From JBJMQS01 sp045802605 (GTDB lineage Bacteria > Planctomycetota > Planctomycetia > Gemmatales > Gemmataceae): a stretch of DNA of 64,000 nucleotides. The DNA lies in assembly GCA_045802605.1 (NCBI GenBank), contig JBJMQS010000027.1:1-64000 (forward strand), in the 5' to 3' direction. Numbering within the stretch: the first letter of the stretch is position 1; the number at the start of each line of letters is the position of its first letter. A program made the position numbers and the translations under genes. Shown piece after piece: positions 27,460 through 36,700 of the stretch. The notes under the pieces were generated by a model. That model was not told where the DNA came from and ran no database searches. It saw nothing but the letters and a program-made list of their open reading frames with translations.

Positions 27460-27585
27460 GGGGGTCTCCTTGCCGCGGGGCGACGGTAGGTCGCGCCCGA
27501 ATCGACGGCCCGGATAACTGGGCAGAACAGCGCGGTCAACCCCAAGTGCGGAAGGAGCGATGTGTAAAGGCGTGTGGATAAAAAA

Positions 27586-27612
27586 ACACACGGCGGTCAA
27601 ACCGCCGTGTGT
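27586..27612 (-). terminator. Intrinsic terminator
   Basis: A perfect 12-bp stem (27586-27597 with 27601-27612, loop CAA) is followed on the minus strand by six or more T. It lies 20 bases after the stop of the 63-residue gene and confirms that this small frame is transcribed as its own unit. Confidence 0.9.
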
Positions 27613-27631
27613 ACCGAGGTAGATCGTGTTT

Positions 27632-27823
27632 TCAGGCTTCCGACGTTTGGTAGCCAAATGACCGTGTGGCCTCGAGATCTTTGTTGCTCATCTCGTCGTG
27701 TACGATCGGATGCCAGGTGCGATCGCGCGACTCCGGCACAACGTAATTTTCTCGGGCCCATCGGCGTAGGCGAAGCTCTTCGATCAGGTCAATTTCCGCT
27801 TCTGCGAACATGTTGCGTCCCAT
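27632..27823 (-). CDS. Small conserved-looking protein, 63 residues
   Basis: I do not recognise this protein. It is soluble and rich in acidic and basic residues (AEIDLIEELRLRRWARENYV, then HPIVHDEMSNKD). Two things support a real gene: a strong ribosome site GAGGGAAGGG just before ATG at 27823, and a perfect intrinsic terminator 20 bases after the stop. It is monocistronic. A regulator or a small structural protein is possible, but nothing shows which. Confidence 0.7.
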   Translation of the reverse strand: MGRNMFAEAEIDLIEELRLRRWARENYVVPESRDRTWHPIVHDEMSNKDLEATRSFGYQTSEA

Positions 27824-28029
27824 GACCCTTCCCTCGGACAGATGTGACCATTGCGGCAGGCGGTAGAGTCGCCCACCGGCACGCCTTTTAGTTTACCCGT
27901 ATCGGTTGCCCGAGCAAGGAAATTTCGCCGACCGCCAACGTTTTTCTGAGACAAGACGCCGACGCAATTTGTCAAAATTACAAGTTTGGCTTGACCGGTA
28001 CGATACGTACTATTTGCCAACCACCCAAC

Positions 28030-29169
28030 TTAACTTCCCTGCAAAACGATCGGGATTTCCAGCAGTTCCGTTCCCCGCTGTACGGTCAATGACACCGAAT
28101 CCCCCACCCGATGCTTGCCCAACTCCTTGTTCAAATCGTCCACTCCGGCAATCTCGTGACCGTCGATGGCCACAATAATGTCTCCCAAAATAATTTGCCC
28201 GCTGGCACTGCGGCGAGTCGGCCGAAGGCCTGCTTGCTCGGCTGGGCTGCCCGAGGTGACTTTTAGCACCACCGCCCCGCGCCGCACCCCAAGCCGGCGA
28301 CGAGCTAACGTGTCGGCGACGAACTCCGCCCCGACGATGCTCGGACGCACCGTGCGGCCATGGCGAATCAGCTCCGGGACAATCTGATTGACCGTATCGA
28401 CCGGGATGGCGAAGCCAATTCCCGCCGATGAGCGCGATGGGCTCACGATCTGCGCGTTGACACCAATGAGCCGGCCAGCGCTATCCAAAAGCGGCCCACC
28501 GGAATTGCCGGGGTTGATCGCCGCATCCGTTTGAATGACGCCTTCGATTTTTTGGCCGCTCGTGGATTCGATTTGCCGACCGAGCGCACTGATGATGCCT
28601 GTCGTCAACGTTTGATCGAGGCCGAACGGATTGCCGATGGCAAATGTCTTCTGGCCAACAGCGAGATCGTGTGACGTGCCGACGGGAATGGGGGGCGTGC
28701 CAACTCGCACATCAATCTTCAGCACGGCCAAGTCGTGGTCCGGGTCGGCGCCAGTCAAACGCGCGGGATAGGTCGTATTGTCATTGAGCGTGACCCGCGC
28801 GTAGTTGGCGCCTTGAATCACGTGAAAGTTGGTGACAACGTGACCGTCCGTGTCCCAAACAAATCCGGAGCCGGTCCCCTGGGGCACAAGGTCGGCGTTC
28901 AGGCTGAATTGATCCACTTGCAACGTCGTAATGTGCACGACGCTCGGCGACGCTGCCTTAAACAACTCGATCGTGGACTTCTCGTCCTCGGCGAGGTCGC
29001 CGCGGGCGGCAACTACGCGCGGAGTGGCGTTTGGGTCATTAACGGGACCGGGTCGCGCAAGCCAGCCGGAAACGAACCATGCGACTCCCGCGGCGACAAG
29101 GGCCATCAAAAGGAGAGTACCGAGCGGCGAAGATTGGCGGCGAGGACGTTCTAGCGGCCCGTATGACAT
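28030..29169 (-). CDS. HtrA/DegP-like serine protease with one PDZ domain
   Basis: The protein has 379 residues. An N-terminal anchor helix (GTLLLMALVAAGVAWFVSG, about 17-35) is followed by a trypsin-like domain with the triad His116 (NFHVIQGA), Asp146 (DPDHDLAVLKID) and Ser223 (NPGNSGGPLL). One PDZ domain spans about 275-370. The protease faces the periplasm or paryphoplasm and degrades damaged envelope proteins. An ECF sigma factor gene lies 29 bases upstream on the same strand, suggesting that both are part of an envelope-stress unit. Confidence 0.95.
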   Translation of the reverse strand: MSYGPLERPRRQSSPLGTLLLMALVAAGVAWFVSGWLARPGPVNDPNATPRVVAARGDLAEDEKSTIELFKAASPSVVHITTLQVDQFSLNADLVPQGTGSGFVWDTDGHVVTNFHVIQGANYARVTLNDNTTYPARLTGADPDHDLAVLKIDVRVGTPPIPVGTSHDLAVGQKTFAIGNPFGLDQTLTTGIISALGRQIESTSGQKIEGVIQTDAAINPGNSGGPLLDSAGRLIGVNAQIVSPSRSSAGIGFAIPVDTVNQIVPELIRHGRTVRPSIVGAEFVADTLARRRLGVRRGAVVLKVTSGSPAEQAGLRPTRRSASGQIILGDIIVAIDGHEIAGVDDLNKELGKHRVGDSVSLTVQRGTELLEIPIVLQGS

Positions 29170-29198
29170 TGCGAAGATCTCGCGTTCCGAATTGGTAA

Positions 29199-29738
29199 CT
29201 AGGTCGCATCGGTTGCGGGGAGATACGTCTTCATGCGATGCAGACCCAAACGAATTCTGGTTTTCACCGTGCCTAACGGCATCCCCAGCGACGCCGCGAT
29301 TTGCTCGTGCGTCATGCTCGCCAAGAACGCCAAGCGAATGACCTCGCGCTGATCGGGCGGTAACCGCATGAGCGCTGAGCGAACTTGCGCACGCGACTCA
29401 TCTTGGATGAGTCCAAGACTCATGTCGGGCTCGAAACCGGGATCCACGTTCGGATCCATTTGTCCCGGCTTGCGACGGCGCAGCAAATCCAGTGCCCGCG
29501 AGCGTGCGATCAAGATGAGCCAACCAAGAGGCGAGGCTTTGTTCGGGTCGTATTGCTCGGCGCGATTCCACAATTGCAGGAACGCCTCTTGCATCACGTC
29601 TTCGGCGTCAGCCGGTTCGCGGAGAATTCGGAATAGAGTTCGGATGACAGTGAGTGAGTGACGCTGATAAAATTGGAGAAAGGCCGACTCGTCGCCAGCT
29701 ACGATGCCCTCCATCAATCGGGCGTCGCTAACGTCCAT
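29199..29738 (-). CDS. ECF-type RNA polymerase sigma factor
   Basis: This is a 179-residue sigma factor with region 2 (FLQFYQRHSLTVIRTLFRIL, DAEDVMQEAFLQLWNRAEQY) and region 4 (LMRLPPDQREVIRLAFLASM, then helix-turn-helix EQIAASLGMPLGTVKTRIR). It resembles the SigK-like group that is usually held by an anti-sigma factor, but no anti-sigma gene is next to it here. The next gene downstream is an HtrA protease, consistent with extracytoplasmic stress control (inference). Confidence 0.95.
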   Translation of the reverse strand: MDVSDARLMEGIVAGDESAFLQFYQRHSLTVIRTLFRILREPADAEDVMQEAFLQLWNRAEQYDPNKASPLGWLILIARSRALDLLRRRKPGQMDPNVDPGFEPDMSLGLIQDESRAQVRSALMRLPPDQREVIRLAFLASMTHEQIAASLGMPLGTVKTRIRLGLHRMKTYLPATDAT

Positions 29739-29848
29739 GGGCTAACTTCGGTTGGATGATCTTTGTTGCTCTTACCAAAGTCGGAGTATATGTCGCGCTC
29801 GCGGTGCCGCCATCTTGACGAATGGATTTCAACGTTTTTTCATAAGCC

Positions 29849-30286
29849 TTAGACGCCAATGTCCTCGTTCCACAGATCCGGCCGCTTCTTAATGAATTGC
29901 GTCATCAGTTCAATACAGCGAGGATTCTGCAAGATCTCCAACTTCACACCGCGACTGCGAAGCAACTCTTCTTCGCCAAGAAACGTCGTGTTTTCGCCAA
30001 CAACGACACGCGGAATGCCGTACAGCAGGATCGCGCCACTGCACATGGCGCAGGGCGAAAGCGTGGTATAGATTACGCACTCGCGATAAACCGCGGCCAG
30101 CTGACGGCCGGCATTTTCGAGCGCGTCCATCTCGCCGTGCAAGACCGCGCTACCGCGCTGCACCCGGCGATTGTGACCGCGGCCAATGATTCGGTTGTTG
30201 TGAACCAGCACCGAGCCGATGGGGATGCCACCTTCGGCGAGCCCAGCCTCGGCTTCGGCAATCGCGGCTTCAAGGAATTCGTCCAT
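29849..30286 (-). CDS. Cytosine deaminase of the yeast Fcy1 type (zinc deaminase)
   Basis: This is a 145-residue cytidine-deaminase-fold enzyme. Zinc ligands and the general acid are His50, Glu52 (HGEMDALENAG), Cys79 and Cys82 (TTLSPCAMCSGAI). The spacing, the stretch YGIPRVVVGEN and the C-terminal FIKKRPDLWNEDIGV are strikingly like yeast cytosine deaminase Fcy1 rather than bacterial CodA, which is an unrelated amidohydrolase. It would convert cytosine to uracil for pyrimidine salvage. It begins 26 bases after clpB on the same strand. Other nucleobase deaminases are possible, but the Fcy1-like tail favours cytosine. Confidence 0.88.
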   Translation of the reverse strand: MDEFLEAAIAEAEAGLAEGGIPIGSVLVHNNRIIGRGHNRRVQRGSAVLHGEMDALENAGRQLAAVYRECVIYTTLSPCAMCSGAILLYGIPRVVVGENTTFLGEEELLRSRGVKLEILQNPRCIELMTQFIKKRPDLWNEDIGV

Positions 30287-30312
30287 ACGGCTGTTGTATG
30301 GCGGCTTACGCT

Positions 30313-32913
30313 CTACACCGCTGAAATTGCCAAGCCGCCAGTGTCTTTGTCGAAGTCGAGGCGCACGGTTGAGCCGTCGCGAATCTCGCCCGACAGCAAC
30401 TTGCGCGCAATGGCAGTTTCCACTTCCTTCTGCAACACACGCTTGAGCGGTCGGGCACCATAAGCCGGGTCATAGCCGGCCCGCACGATGTGCGTCGCCG
30501 CGGCATCGGTCAAATCGAGCGCGATGTGCCGCTCCGCAAGTCGATCGCGCAACCTGCCAAGCTGAATGTGGACGATTTTCTTCAACTGCGCTTCAGACAA
30601 AGCGTGGAAGACAATGATCTCATCGACGCGGTTGAGAAACTCGGGCCGGAAGTGCTTACGGACTTCCTCCATGACATCATCCTTGAGTCGGTCGTCTCCC
30701 GCGCCGTACATGCCAACCGAGTCGAGAATCTTGTGGCTGCCTAAGTTCGAAGTCATGATCACGATTGTGTTCTTGAAATCGACCGTCCGGCCCTGGCTAT
30801 CGGTCAGCCGGCCATCGTCGAGCAATTGCAACAGGGTGTTGAACACATCCGCATGGGCCTTTTCAATTTCATCGAACAGGATCACGCAGTAAGGCCGGCG
30901 GCGAACGGCCTCCGTCAGTTGGCCGCCCTCTTCATATCCGACATAACCGGGCGGTGCACCGATCAGGCGTGCGACCGTGTGCCGCTCCTGATACTCGGAC
31001 ATGTCGATGCGCACCATGGCGTGTTCATCGTCGAAGAGCACTTCGGCGAGCGCGCGGGCGAGTTCGGTTTTGCCGACGCCAGTGGGTCCGAGAAATATGA
31101 ATGAACCGATCGGCCGGTTCGGATCCTTAAGACCTGAGCGAGCGCGGATCACCGCCTCGGCCACAGCAGTCACCGCTTCGTCTTGGCCAATCACCCGCTT
31201 GTGCAGCTCCTCGTCGAGATGCAATAGTTTTTGCATTTCGCCTTCGAGCAACTTCGACACCGGCACGCCGGTCCAGCGGCTCACGACCGCCGCGATGTCC
31301 TCTTCATCGACCTCTTCCTTGATCATCCGCGGGCCTGAAGTGTCACTCGGCTGCGCGTTCTTCGCCTCGGCATCCTTCAATTTGCGTTCCAGCTCGTTGA
31401 GCTTGCCGTATTTCAATTCGGCAGCGCGATTCAAGTCGTATTGCCGCTCCGCTTGCTCGACCGCGAGCTTGGTCTGCTCGATCTGCTCCCGCAGCGTGCG
31501 GACCTGTTGCACGGATTCCTTTTCCGCGAGCCAGCGGGCTTTCATAGCATCGCCGGTCGCCTTCAAATCAGCGAGTTCTTTCTCCAGCTTTGCCAGCCGT
31601 TCTTTGGACGCAGCGTCCTTCTCCTTGCGCAGTGCTTCGCGCTCGATCTCCAGTTGCATGATCCGGCGCGAGGTTTCATCTAGCTCCGCTGGCATGGAAT
31701 CGATTTCGGTCCGCAATTTCGCCGCGGCTTCATCAACGAGATCAATCGCCTTGTCGGGAAGGAAGCGGTCGGCGATGTAGCGGTTCGACAGAACCGCCGC
31801 TGCGACCAACGCCGCGTCTTTGATGCGGACGCCGTGGTGCACCTCGTAACGCTCGCGGAGTCCGCGCAAGATTGAAATGGTGTCTTCGACCGATGGTTGA
31901 TCGACGAACACCGGCTGAAACCGCCGTTCGAGTGCCGCATCCTTTTCGATGTGCAGGCGGTATTCATCGAGCGTCGTCGCGCCAATGCAGTGCAATTCGC
32001 CGCGGGCCAGTAGCGGCTTCAGCAGATTCCCTGCATCCATGGCCCCTTCCGCTTTGCCGGCGCCGACGACGGTATGCAGCTCGTCGATGAAGAGAACGAT
32101 CGCGCCTTGCGATTCCGTCACTTCCTTGAGCACCGCCTTGAGCCGCTCTTCGAACTCGCCGCGGAACTTCGCTCCGGCAATCAACGCGCCTATGTCCAGC
32201 GTGACGACCTTCTTGTCCTTCAATCCTTCGGGTACGTCGCCGCGAATGATGCGCTGTGCCAGCCCCTCGACGATCGCGGTCTTGCCGACGCCTGGCTCGC
32301 CGATGAGCACCGGGTTGTTCTTGGTGCGGCGCGACAAAACTTGGATCACTCGGCGAATCTCGTCGTCGCGGCCGATGACCGGGTCGAGCTTTCCTTGAGC
32401 GGCGTATTGGGTGAGATCGCGGCCATAGCGTTCAAGGGCCTGATAGGTGCCTTCGGGATTTTGATTGGTCACGCGCTGCCTCCCACGCACCTGTTGCAAG
32501 GCCGACATGAGCCGGTCTCGTGTGACACCGAATTCTTTGAGCAAACGCCCGGCCGTGCCGGTGTCTTCAATCATGGCGAGAATCAAATGCTCGATGGAGA
32601 CGTAGTCATCCTTGAGCCGTTTGGCCTCGTCTTCGGCTCGAATGGCGAGCTGGTTGGTCCGGCCTGACAAGTAAACCTGATCGGTGCCCGTCACGCGCGG
32701 CTGCCGCTCGAGCTCCCGCTGAAGTTTGATCTTGAGAGCGTCGGGGGAAATGTCAGCTTTGGTCAGGATTGCGGATGCCAGACCCTGGTCCTGGTCGAGA
32801 ACCGCCAAAAGAAGATGGTCGGGCTCTAGTTGCTGGTGGCCCATTCGAAGGGCCATCTGTTGAGCCGATTGGAGCCCTTGTTGTGCCTTTTCGGTGAATC
32901 GATTGATGTCCAT
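30313..32913 (-). CDS. clpB: ClpB protein disaggregase
   Basis: This is an 866-residue Hsp100 chaperone with Clp-N repeats (1-145), first AAA+ domain (Walker A GEPGVGKT), a long coiled middle domain (about 400-530, for example EKELADLKATGDAMKARWLA), second AAA+ domain (Walker A GPTGVGKT) and a C-terminal small domain. The middle domain separates it from ClpA/ClpC. With DnaK it resolves protein aggregates after heat stress. The start is ATG at 32913 rather than the preceding GTG. No CIRCE operator is visible upstream. Confidence 0.97.
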   Translation of the reverse strand: MDINRFTEKAQQGLQSAQQMALRMGHQQLEPDHLLLAVLDQDQGLASAILTKADISPDALKIKLQRELERQPRVTGTDQVYLSGRTNQLAIRAEDEAKRLKDDYVSIEHLILAMIEDTGTAGRLLKEFGVTRDRLMSALQQVRGRQRVTNQNPEGTYQALERYGRDLTQYAAQGKLDPVIGRDDEIRRVIQVLSRRTKNNPVLIGEPGVGKTAIVEGLAQRIIRGDVPEGLKDKKVVTLDIGALIAGAKFRGEFEERLKAVLKEVTESQGAIVLFIDELHTVVGAGKAEGAMDAGNLLKPLLARGELHCIGATTLDEYRLHIEKDAALERRFQPVFVDQPSVEDTISILRGLRERYEVHHGVRIKDAALVAAAVLSNRYIADRFLPDKAIDLVDEAAAKLRTEIDSMPAELDETSRRIMQLEIEREALRKEKDAASKERLAKLEKELADLKATGDAMKARWLAEKESVQQVRTLREQIEQTKLAVEQAERQYDLNRAAELKYGKLNELERKLKDAEAKNAQPSDTSGPRMIKEEVDEEDIAAVVSRWTGVPVSKLLEGEMQKLLHLDEELHKRVIGQDEAVTAVAEAVIRARSGLKDPNRPIGSFIFLGPTGVGKTELARALAEVLFDDEHAMVRIDMSEYQERHTVARLIGAPPGYVGYEEGGQLTEAVRRRPYCVILFDEIEKAHADVFNTLLQLLDDGRLTDSQGRTVDFKNTIVIMTSNLGSHKILDSVGMYGAGDDRLKDDVMEEVRKHFRPEFLNRVDEIIVFHALSEAQLKKIVHIQLGRLRDRLAERHIALDLTDAAATHIVRAGYDPAYGARPLKRVLQKEVETAIARKLLSGEIRDGSTVRLDFDKDTGGLAISAV

Positions 32914-33298
32914 CACGTGATACCAGTAGTTGCCACTGTCTGATTTATGTCCATGCTGGCTGGTTTACGCCCAAAACGGGCACTGGCGCTTTGGCGAACC
33001 GTTTCCACTACTGGGTAGTTAGATGCTCAACATTGAGCGGGGTTGCAGGGTTCAGGCCGGCCCGGAGTGTCCACGAAAGCGTATACGTTTGCGGCACCCT
33101 GTGTCATTTTCCTACAAATGAGGCGATTCTGCATACCTAGTCACCAGTAAATGTGGTTCGGAAAGCGATAAATCCCGAAGTTTCCAACAAAAACCGCATT
33201 GGGAATATGGTTTGCGAGTAAAATGACACGAGGCCAGGAGTTCGGCAACCTTTGCCGACAGGGCCGCGACAAGACGTCAACCTGGGAGGGATACCCCA
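32914..33298. other. Intergenic region between divergent clpB and csrA
   Basis: These 385 bases hold no credible gene. They must contain the promoters of both clpB and csrA, but I cannot point to convincing -35/-10 pairs. A small palindrome GCTCAA-CA-TTGAGC (33025-33038) is the only symmetric element I see. It could be an operator, but does not fit CIRCE or HAIR well. Confidence 0.6.
33283..33298 (+). promoter_or_regulatory. csrA ribosome binding site with GGA motifs
   Basis: The leader GGGAGGGATACCCCA directly before the csrA ATG contains two GGA triplets, one in the Shine-Dalgarno sequence, and GGG/CCC that can pair. CsrA binds GGA in such hairpins, so the site could allow autorepression (inference from the known CsrA target rule). 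Confidence 0.5.
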
Positions 33299-33505
33299 AT
33301 GCTGGTTCTGTCACGCAAAGTCGGAGAAAAAATCCTCATCGGCAACGGGATCGTGGTTACGGTCCTCGAATCGAAAGGCCGGCAGATTCGCTTGGGCATC
33401 GAAGCCCCGGCTAATGTATCGGTCTGGCGCGGTGAGTTGGTCGCGAATAATGAGCAGTTGGAACACGCCCACCCCGCCGAAAAGCAGATCGCCCACCACA
33501 ACTAA
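33299..33505 (+). CDS. csrA: Carbon storage regulator CsrA
   Basis: This is a 68-residue RNA-binding translational regulator. The sequence begins MLVLSRKVGEKILIGNGIVV and has the conserved RLGIEAPANVSVWRGEL, in which the Arg near residue 45 contacts GGA motifs. The C-terminal extension EQLEHAHPAEKQIAHHN is common in non-enteric CsrA. The gene stands alone between its own leader and a strong terminator. No flagellar gene or fliW is in the window. Confidence 0.96.
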   Translation: MLVLSRKVGEKILIGNGIVVTVLESKGRQIRLGIEAPANVSVWRGELVANNEQLEHAHPAEKQIAHHN

Positions 33506-33547
33506 CGAGAGCGGACTTCAACGCCCCGGAGCGGTCCCGGGCGAAGT

Positions 33548-33585
33548 ATGGGCCGGCACGACAAACCTCCGTTGTGCCGGCCCAT
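33548..33585 (+). terminator. Intrinsic terminator of csrA
   Basis: ATGGGCCGGCAC (33548-33559) pairs with GTGCCGGCCCAT (33574-33585); the stem can extend to 15 bp with one G-T. It is followed by TTTATTTG. It lies 43 bases after the csrA stop. Confidence 0.85.
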
Positions 33586-33719
33586 TTATTTGCGCGGCAG
33601 CCTTCGTCACATTTGCATTTTCGGTAATCGTTACAAGAAAATGTTTCGCACCGCTTGCGGAACATGCGGTTTCTTCAGAAAATCACTTTACACCGTTCCA
33701 TCCATTTGGGAGCTTCGCC

Positions 33720-36700
33720 GTGCGGTCCCCCCTTGCTATTTGCCTGGTGCTCTTATGCTGCGCTACAGCGCAAGCCAACGATTCAATTCGCCTCGCCAAC
33801 AATCCAAGCCTCTCTCCGGATGGAGCGCTCCTCACCTTTGATTGGAACGGCGATGTGTGGCTCGTGCCGACAGCAGGTGGCACGGCCCGCGCGCTCACGC
33901 AGCATCCCGCCCGTGATCGCGAGCCGAAGTTCTCGCCGGATGGGCGCGAGATCGCATTCGTCAGCGACCGCGATGGCAGCAATCAGATTTATGTCATGCC
34001 GGTCGATGGCGGCACTCCCCAACGCGTGACCTACAACACCGCTGGGCATAACCTCGAAGGCTGGTCCCCCGACGGCGGCAAGCTTCTCGTCACCGGCGCT
34101 CGCGATAACTATTGGAACGGCCGGCAAGCATCGCGATTTTTCCTGATCGACCGGCAAACTCGCGGCCCCGAGCAAATGTTGTTCGACGACTATGGCCAAG
34201 GTGCGTCACTTTCACCCGACGGCCGGCGCCTGCTCTTCGCGCGCGAAGGCACGCAGTGGTGGCGCAAGGGCTACTTCGGCTCGCAGGCTGCGCAAATCTG
34301 GATGTATGACCTCGACGCGAAAAAGTTCACCAAAGTCTCCACGTTCGATCGCGGCTGCACCAATGCAATGTGGAAACCCGATGGCAACGGTTGCTACGTC
34401 GTCAGCGCGAAGGACGGGATGTTCAACCTCTACGAACACGACATGGCGACTAATTCCGAAAAGCAGCTGACTCACTTCGTCGACGACTCGATCGTCCAGC
34501 CATGTATCTCCGCGGACGGCAAGACAATTGTGTTCCGGCATCTCTTCGACTTCTACCGCTATCAGCCGGGCACCGGCTCACCGCCGCAGAAGATCGCGAT
34601 CAAGATGGGTGCCGATCGGCCAATTGATCCTGTGGAGCGGCGGATGCTCACGCAAGCTAATGACGTATCGTTCTCCGGTGATGGCCTCGAAGTGGCATTC
34701 ATCGCCGGTGGGGACGTGTGGGTGATGGACACGGAGCTCCGCGAACCTCGGCAAGTGACCAACTCGGTCGAAGAGGAGCGCGACGTCGCGATGTCGCCGG
34801 ATGGGCAGTTCATTTACTTCATCAGCGACATGTATGGCGAGTGCAATATCTGGCGGGCCGAACGCAGCGACCGCCAAAAATACTGGTGGCAGAACAAGGA
34901 ATTCAAGCTTCGCCGTCTTACGCAAACAAGCACGAACAAGGCGAACTTAAAGATCAGTCCGGACGGGAGCAAGGTCGCGTTCAATTGCGAACGTGGCGAC
35001 CTGTGCGTGATGGACTCCGACGGCAGGAACCAGCGCAACATCGTTAAATCATTTGCCCAGGTGGAGTTCGACTGGTCGCCGGACAGCAAGTGGCTGGTTT
35101 ACGCGGCCGACGACAACGACTTCAATCGTGATATCTGGATCGCGCCGCTCGACGGTTCGCGTGCTCCATACAACGTCTCGCGCAGCCCCTTCAATGACAC
35201 CGAGCCGACCTGGTCGCCCGACGGCAAGATCATCGCCTACGTCGGCCGCAACACCGGCGAAGAGAATGACATTCACTACGTTTATCTCCGCGCCGAAGAC
35301 GACCAGACCACATCGCGCGAACGCACTTTGGAGAAAGCACTCGAGAAGATGAATCGCGGTCGCCGACCGCGGGTCACCGAAGATGGGGAAATTGGCGAAC
35401 AGGCTCCACCACAACAACAGCCCCGAAGCACAACGGTCGGCAGCGGGTCGAGCGTGCCGAGTACCACCCCGAACGTGCAAATCGATTTCGATCAATTGCA
35501 CGAGCGCGTGCACATCATTGCGATCCCCGACACCACCGAGAACCACCTGTTTTGGTCGCCCGATGGCAAGCGGCTGGCGTTCTCAGCCAGTGTCGAGGGC
35601 CGCAATGGCGTTCACGCGGTTGATTTCCCAGACGGGCTCACTCCCAAAACGCTCACCTCGGCGACCGGCACTCACGCCCATTGGCTGCGCAACGGTCAAG
35701 TCGCTTGGCTTTCCGGTGGCGTGCCCGCGAGCTTCGCTGTCACTCCGAATGCCGCAGCAGCAGCGGCGGTCGCCGCAGCGGCAGGCGGAGGCGGCCGCCC
35801 GGGTGGTGGTGGCCGTGGCCCACGTGCTGGCGCTGCTCCCACCGCGGCCCCCGAAGCCGCTGACGCAGCCGGCACCAGTTACCGCTTCCAAGCACTGCAG
35901 CAGTTCGATCGCGCTCAGCGCAACGCTGCCGTCTTCGATCTCGCTTGGAAAACGATGCGCGACAATTACTACGACGAGCGGCTCGGCAACCACGACTGGG
36001 ACACCGTCCGCATGAAGTATCTCGACATGGCGTCCGCATCGCCGGATACGGAGTCCCTCTCGACAGTCGTGAATCTCATGCTCGGCGAATTGAACGGCTC
36101 GCACCTCGGCTTCTATCCCAACGACAACCTGCCCGCTTCCCTACGGCGTGGCGGCGCGGCGGCGGGCGAACCCGCCACGCGCTGGAACGAAACGACCGCC
36201 CATCTCGGCGTGCGGTTCGATCCGAGCCACACCGGCCCCGGCCTCAGGGTCCGCGACATCATTGCCAAGGGCCCGGCCGACAAACAGAAGACTCGAATCA
36301 AGCCGGGCGAGATCATCACTGCCATCGATGACCAAGACGTGAATCCAATGATGGATCTCACGCGGGTCCTCAACGTCCCGCCGGGTCACGAGTTCACGCT
36401 CAAAGTGAAGGCGGCCGACGGCGCCGAGCGCACGGTCAACATCCAACCCATTTCGTACCCGGTAGCTCGGCAACTTCTTTATCGCCAGTGGGTGGACGAT
36501 AACGCCAAAATGGTTGAGAAGCTCTCCGGCGGCAAGCTTGGCTACTTGCACATCGACGCGATGGCCATGCCGAGCTTCTACAAGTTCCAGGAAGAGCTCT
36601 ATTCCATCGGTGCGGGCAAAGATGGCCTGGTGATCGATGTCCGCGAAAACGGCGGCGGCTCAACCGCTGACCATTTGTTGACAGCACTATCGCAACCGGT

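Noticed and set aside
30490..32667. Plus-strand frames (for example 31001-31780, Ser-rich) across clpB
   Set aside because: Ser/Ala-rich shadows of a well-conserved clpB gene on the other strand.
33025..33038. GCTCAA-CA-TTGAGC as a heat-shock operator for clpB
   Set aside because: It fits neither CIRCE (9-bp arms, 9-base spacer) nor the HAIR consensus; kept only as an unassigned palindrome.
33252..33719. In-frame upstream extension of the tricorn-like protease through csrA
   Set aside because: It would cover csrA and its terminator in another frame, has no homology, and a signal peptide starts at GTG 33720 with a ribosome site.
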